From RGIG2134 sp964461115 (GTDB taxonomy: Bacteria; Cyanobacteriota; Vampirovibrionia; Gastranaerophilales; Gastranaerophilaceae): 64,000 bases of DNA. Position numbers and translations under genes: made by a program. Every line of letters starts with the position of its first letter. The stretch's first letter is position 1. Where the stretch lies: the NCBI GenBank assembly GCA_964461115.1, contig CAYWSX010000003.1, positions 186,001 to 250,000 on the forward strand, written 5' to 3'. The notes under the pieces are model-generated. The model saw nothing but the letters and a program-made list of their open reading frames with translations. It was not told the origin of the DNA and did not search any database. Shown here one piece after another: positions 61,472-64,000 of this stretch.

Positions 61472-61981
61472 TTAGCCCTCCGCGCCTTCTTTTTCTTCTG
61501 CAAGAATAGTGTCGATAATGATTTTCATAGCGTCAGTTGTCATTTGAGGGTAAACTTTTTCGTTAATAACCACAACAGGCGCAAGACCGCACGCACCAAG
61601 GCAGCTTACCGTCTCAACCGTAAACAATCCGTCTTTTGATGTGAAAACGCCTTCTTCCAAACCGAAACGCTGAGTCAGAGATATATAAACAGGCATTGAG
61701 CCCCTAACGTGACAAGCTGTACCGTCACAGACTTTTACAACGTATTTGCCTTTAGGCTGGAGTGAAAACTGTGCGTAAAAAGTCGCTACGCCATAAACTG
61801 TCGCAGGCGAAAGCCCTTCAATCTTCGTACCAATATAGGTCATGATGTCTTCAGGGAGATATCTGAATTCTTCTTGGATTTTTTGCAAAACAGCAATCAA
61901 ATTAGCTTTTTTGGCACCATAAGAGTCAATGATATCGTCGACCTTTTTCCATTCAATCGCATCACGGGTTGATGTGGTCAT
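61472..61981 (-). CDS. hydC: NuoE-like hydrogenase subunit HydC
   Basis: Start at ATG 61981 behind AAAAAGGAGAGTTTC; in-frame ATGs farther upstream lack an SD. 169 residues: a helical N-terminus, then a thioredoxin-like [2Fe-2S] fold with Cys in CDGTACHVRGS and CLGACGLAPVV. First gene of the hydrogenase operon, divergent from the sensory pair at 62259. Together with HydB it forms the NADH-binding electron-transfer module. Confidence 0.93.
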   Translation of the reverse strand: MTTSTRDAIEWKKVDDIIDSYGAKKANLIAVLQKIQEEFRYLPEDIMTYIGTKIEGLSPATVYGVATFYAQFSLQPKGKYVVKVCDGTACHVRGSMPVYISLTQRFGLEEGVFTSKDGLFTVETVSCLGACGLAPVVVINEKVYPQMTTDAMKIIIDTILAEEKEGAEG

Positions 61982-62258
61982 GAAACTCTCCTTTTTCATA
62001 TTCAAATGTAATAACACGAAACTATAATAAAGATTATTACACGCAAAACGCTATAAATCAAACAGTTTTTTGAAATTTATAATAAATATTTAATACAAGT
62101 AAATATAAAGACTTTGTGCAAACCATGGAAATTTATTTTACTTTTTACTATCATTAATTTAAAAATTGCAAACCAGGTAAGTATGAAAAAAAATATTTTC
62201 AATATTGCTTTTAAAACCTTTATCTCCTATACTGTTGGTAACGATAATAGGATTGAGT

Positions 62259-62504
62259 ATGAGCAAAGAAATTAATATTACGGTCTGCTTGGGAAGTTCG
62301 TGTTTTGCGCGGGGAAATGAAGACCACTTAAATTTTATTGAAGATTACGTCAACATGCACAACCTTGACGCAAAAATTGACCTTTCGGGCTCACGCTGCG
62401 AAGGCAAATGCGCTGAAGGTCCAAATATAATCATAAACGGAACTCTGTATACCCAAATGACGTCCGTAAAACTAAAGGAAATACTTGATAAAATAAGAGG
62501 TTAA
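62259..62504 (+). CDS. Stand-alone thioredoxin-like [2Fe-2S] protein
   Basis: 81 residues from ATG 62259 with SD AGGATTG. Cys in CLGSSCFARGN and CEGKCAEGPNIII form the [2Fe-2S] site of NuoE-type small ferredoxins. It lacks the N-terminal helices of HydC. Divergent from hydC and followed, after one base, by the sensory hydrogenase, so it may be its electron partner. A TTG-initiated longer frame is unlikely. Confidence 0.82.
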   Translation: MSKEINITVCLGSSCFARGNEDHLNFIEDYVNMHNLDAKIDLSGSRCEGKCAEGPNIIINGTLYTQMTSVKLKEILDKIRG

Positions 62505-62505
62505 A

Positions 62506-64000
62506 ATGGACAAACTGTATCCTGTCTACACCTTAAACAACGAATGCCACGACTGCTACAAGTGCGTTCGCGAATGCCACGTAAAAGCAATAAGCATTCA
62601 AGACGGACACGCGTCCGTTCTGCCTGAAAAGTGTATTGCTTGCGGAAGCTGCGTAAAAGCCTGCCCTAGCAACGCAAAACGTGTGCGCAACGATATTGAA
62701 AAGGTGAAAAATCTGTTCCGTGCGAAAAAAGAAGTTTATGTTTCTCTCGCACCAAGCTGGGCAGGAATTTTCGAACACAGCCCTGCAAAAATGATTTCTA
62801 TCCTCAAAAAACTCGGATTTTCTCATGTCAGCGAAACAGCTCTCGGCGCACAAGAAGTTTCCATTGAAACTGCTAAAATTATGGCAAAAGCAGACAAAGG
62901 TTTGTTCATTTCAAGCGCTTGCCCGGTGATTGTAGACTACATAAGATATTATAACAAGAAATTCCTTGAGACTATCGTTCCTATCGCCTCTCCTGCCTTA
63001 ACTCACGCCAAAATGCTTAAAGAAATATACGGAGATCAAATTGCTGTCGTTTTCGTCGGGCCGTGCATTGCAAAAAAGAACGAATCTGACCACCATCAGG
63101 AACTTATTGACGCCTCAATTACTTTCGAGGAATTAAAATTATGGGTTGCTGAGGAATTTATTTCAACCCAAGACATGGAATACAATCCGAGCGAAAAATT
63201 TGTGCCTGAAAATGCTTTTGAAGGCTCATTGTACGCTGTCGAAGGCGGAATGAACGAAACAATAAAAAAAGGCGGCATTGCAAACGATGTTCAGCTTTTA
63301 AACATAAGCTCGATAGAAAATTTGGAAAAAGCATTGAGCGGGCTTGACCCAAGCACTATTAACCGCAAAATTTTCATAGAAGCCCTTGCCTGCAACGGAG
63401 GATGCCTTGCAGGACCTTGCAGTTCGACCAAAAAATCAGAACTTCTAAGGGTTTCGGACACTCTTTCAAGAATCCAAGAAAGAGAAGCAATCCCGACAGA
63501 ACCAAAAACGGTTGTCGAGCTTGAATATAAGTCCAAAAAAATCGAAAAACCCGAATACAGTTACGAAAATATTCTCGGCGCGCTGAAAAAAATCGGCAAA
63601 CACTCGGAGGAAGATGAACTGAACTGCGGCGGCTGCGGATACAATACCTGCCGCGAACTTGCAAGCGCCCTATTGTCGGGAGAAGCGGAACCTTCAATGT
63701 GCGTTTCTTATATGAGAAAAATTGCGATGAGAAAAGCCGCGGCAATGCTCAGATGTATGCCTTCTGCTATCGTAATGGTGGATAGCGATTTAAAAATTGT
63801 TGAATCAAATGAAGCATTCATGAGGATGTTCTGCGGAGAGATGTTCGAAGTCTTTAACGAGCGTCCGGAAGGTGTAAACGGAGCCTGCATAGACAGAATT
63901 ATTGATTTTGCGGACTTCTTCAAACAAACACTCAAAGACGCAAAAGATGTTCACCGCGAAAGATACCCTGTTAATAATAAATTATACGATATAACAACTT
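62506..64000 (+). CDS. PAS-containing sensory [FeFe] hydrogenase, partial
   Basis: 498 residues are visible; the 3' part is outside the window. N-terminal [4Fe-4S] ferredoxin motifs (CHDCYKCVREC, CIACGSCVKAC), then an H-cluster-like domain with SACPVIVDY (L1, one Cys), VGPCIAKKNES (L2) and LACNGGCLAGPC (L3), a further Cys motif CGGCGYNTC ... MC, and a PAS-type domain (RCMPSAIVMVDSDLKIVESN). Such hydrogenase-PAS proteins (HydS/group D-like) are thought to sense H2 or redox state. It lies beside the small Fe-S protein and HydABC. Confidence 0.9.
   Translation, partial: MDKLYPVYTLNNECHDCYKCVRECHVKAISIQDGHASVLPEKCIACGSCVKACPSNAKRVRNDIEKVKNLFRAKKEVYVSLAPSWAGIFEHSPAKMISILKKLGFSHVSETALGAQEVSIETAKIMAKADKGLFISSACPVIVDYIRYYNKKFLETIVPIASPALTHAKMLKEIYGDQIAVVFVGPCIAKKNESDHHQELIDASITFEELKLWVAEEFISTQDMEYNPSEKFVPENAFEGSLYAVEGGMNETIKKGGIANDVQLLNISSIENLEKALSGLDPSTINRKIFIEALACNGGCLAGPCSSTKKSELLRVSDTLSRIQEREAIPTEPKTVVELEYKSKKIEKPEYSYENILGALKKIGKHSEEDELNCGGCGYNTCRELASALLSGEAEPSMCVSYMRKIAMRKAAAMLRCMPSAIVMVDSDLKIVESNEAFMRMFCGEMFEVFNERPEGVNGACIDRIIDFADFFKQTLKDAKDVHRERYPVNNKLYDITT

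Noticed and set aside
1..64000. CRISPR array, transposase or integrase
   Set aside because: No regularly spaced repeats with unique spacers and no recognisable transposase or integrase motifs were found.

Overview
The window is a low-GC chromosome segment from a Gram-negative, anaerobic, fermentative bacterium. It carries signal-peptide beta-barrel and SLH-domain envelope proteins, type IV-prepilin-like genes, an NADH-linked [FeFe] hydrogenase with a separate sensory hydrogenase, pyruvate phosphate dikinase, and a homologue of the cyanobacterial iron-sulfur protein LdpA. Together with a recurrent short N-terminal F-G/F-K motif on otherwise unrelated proteins, this best fits a non-photosynthetic relative of Cyanobacteria (Vampirovibrionia/Melainabacteria, probably Gastranaerophilales). 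The placement is inference from gene content and would need marker-gene phylogeny.

Layout. 1-8.5 kb: a cut-off M14 carboxypeptidase, pyrF-ald, an ldpA-tilS-hpt operon, an orphan Flp pilin, a class I aminotransferase, a glycosyltransferase and rpsP. 8.7-11.4 kb: two likely non-coding RNAs (a ~300 nt structured RNA on the plus strand and a ~70 nt Yfr1-like RNA on the minus strand) around a GAF-GAF-GGDEF gene. 11.5-16.2 kb: three tandem prepilin-like genes, ahcY, a 57-residue Cys protein and an NfnA-like flavoprotein. 16.4-25.5 kb: a PHP phosphoesterase, a triple-TonB_C protein flanked by 20-bp direct repeats, ppdK, three paralogous small proteins and a porin. 25.7-35 kb: an accessory or envelope region with an RTX-like protein, a Cys-rich SLH protein and three large modular proteins, two with EF-hands. 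35.5-42.9 kb: nusA-rimP, hemW, a rhodanese, two Cys-His-Asp protease-like proteins and hydE-cysK. 43-51 kb: a prepilin gene behind a C9 tract, wecB-wzx, a possible CheD-fold protein, a TRIC channel, a DEAD-box helicase, and tRNA-Leu with a duplicated 3' end. 51-64 kb: ketopantoate reductase-like, GH13-like, OadG plus an ion transporter, acyl-CoA synthetase, hydABC, and a divergent sensory hydrogenase pair running off the end.

How the genes fit together. HydABC (NADH- and probably ferredoxin-linked H2 production), HydE (H-cluster maturation), CysK in the HydE operon, PpdK, and the NfnA-like subunit describe fermentative redox balancing. The small [2Fe-2S] protein and the PAS-containing hydrogenase next to HydABC look like an H2 or redox sensor for that system. 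The prepilins, Flp pilin, SLH protein, porin, RTX-like protein and the WecB/Wzx/glycosyltransferase genes build the cell surface. Several proteins of unknown function share the N-terminal motif, which is the most striking unexplained pattern in the window.

Most genes have good Shine-Dalgarno sequences, and many sigma70-type promoters and intrinsic terminators can be read directly. No CRISPR array, rRNA operon, transposase or integrase gene was found. Dispersed GTCAT...-type inverted repeats lie in several intergenic gaps.
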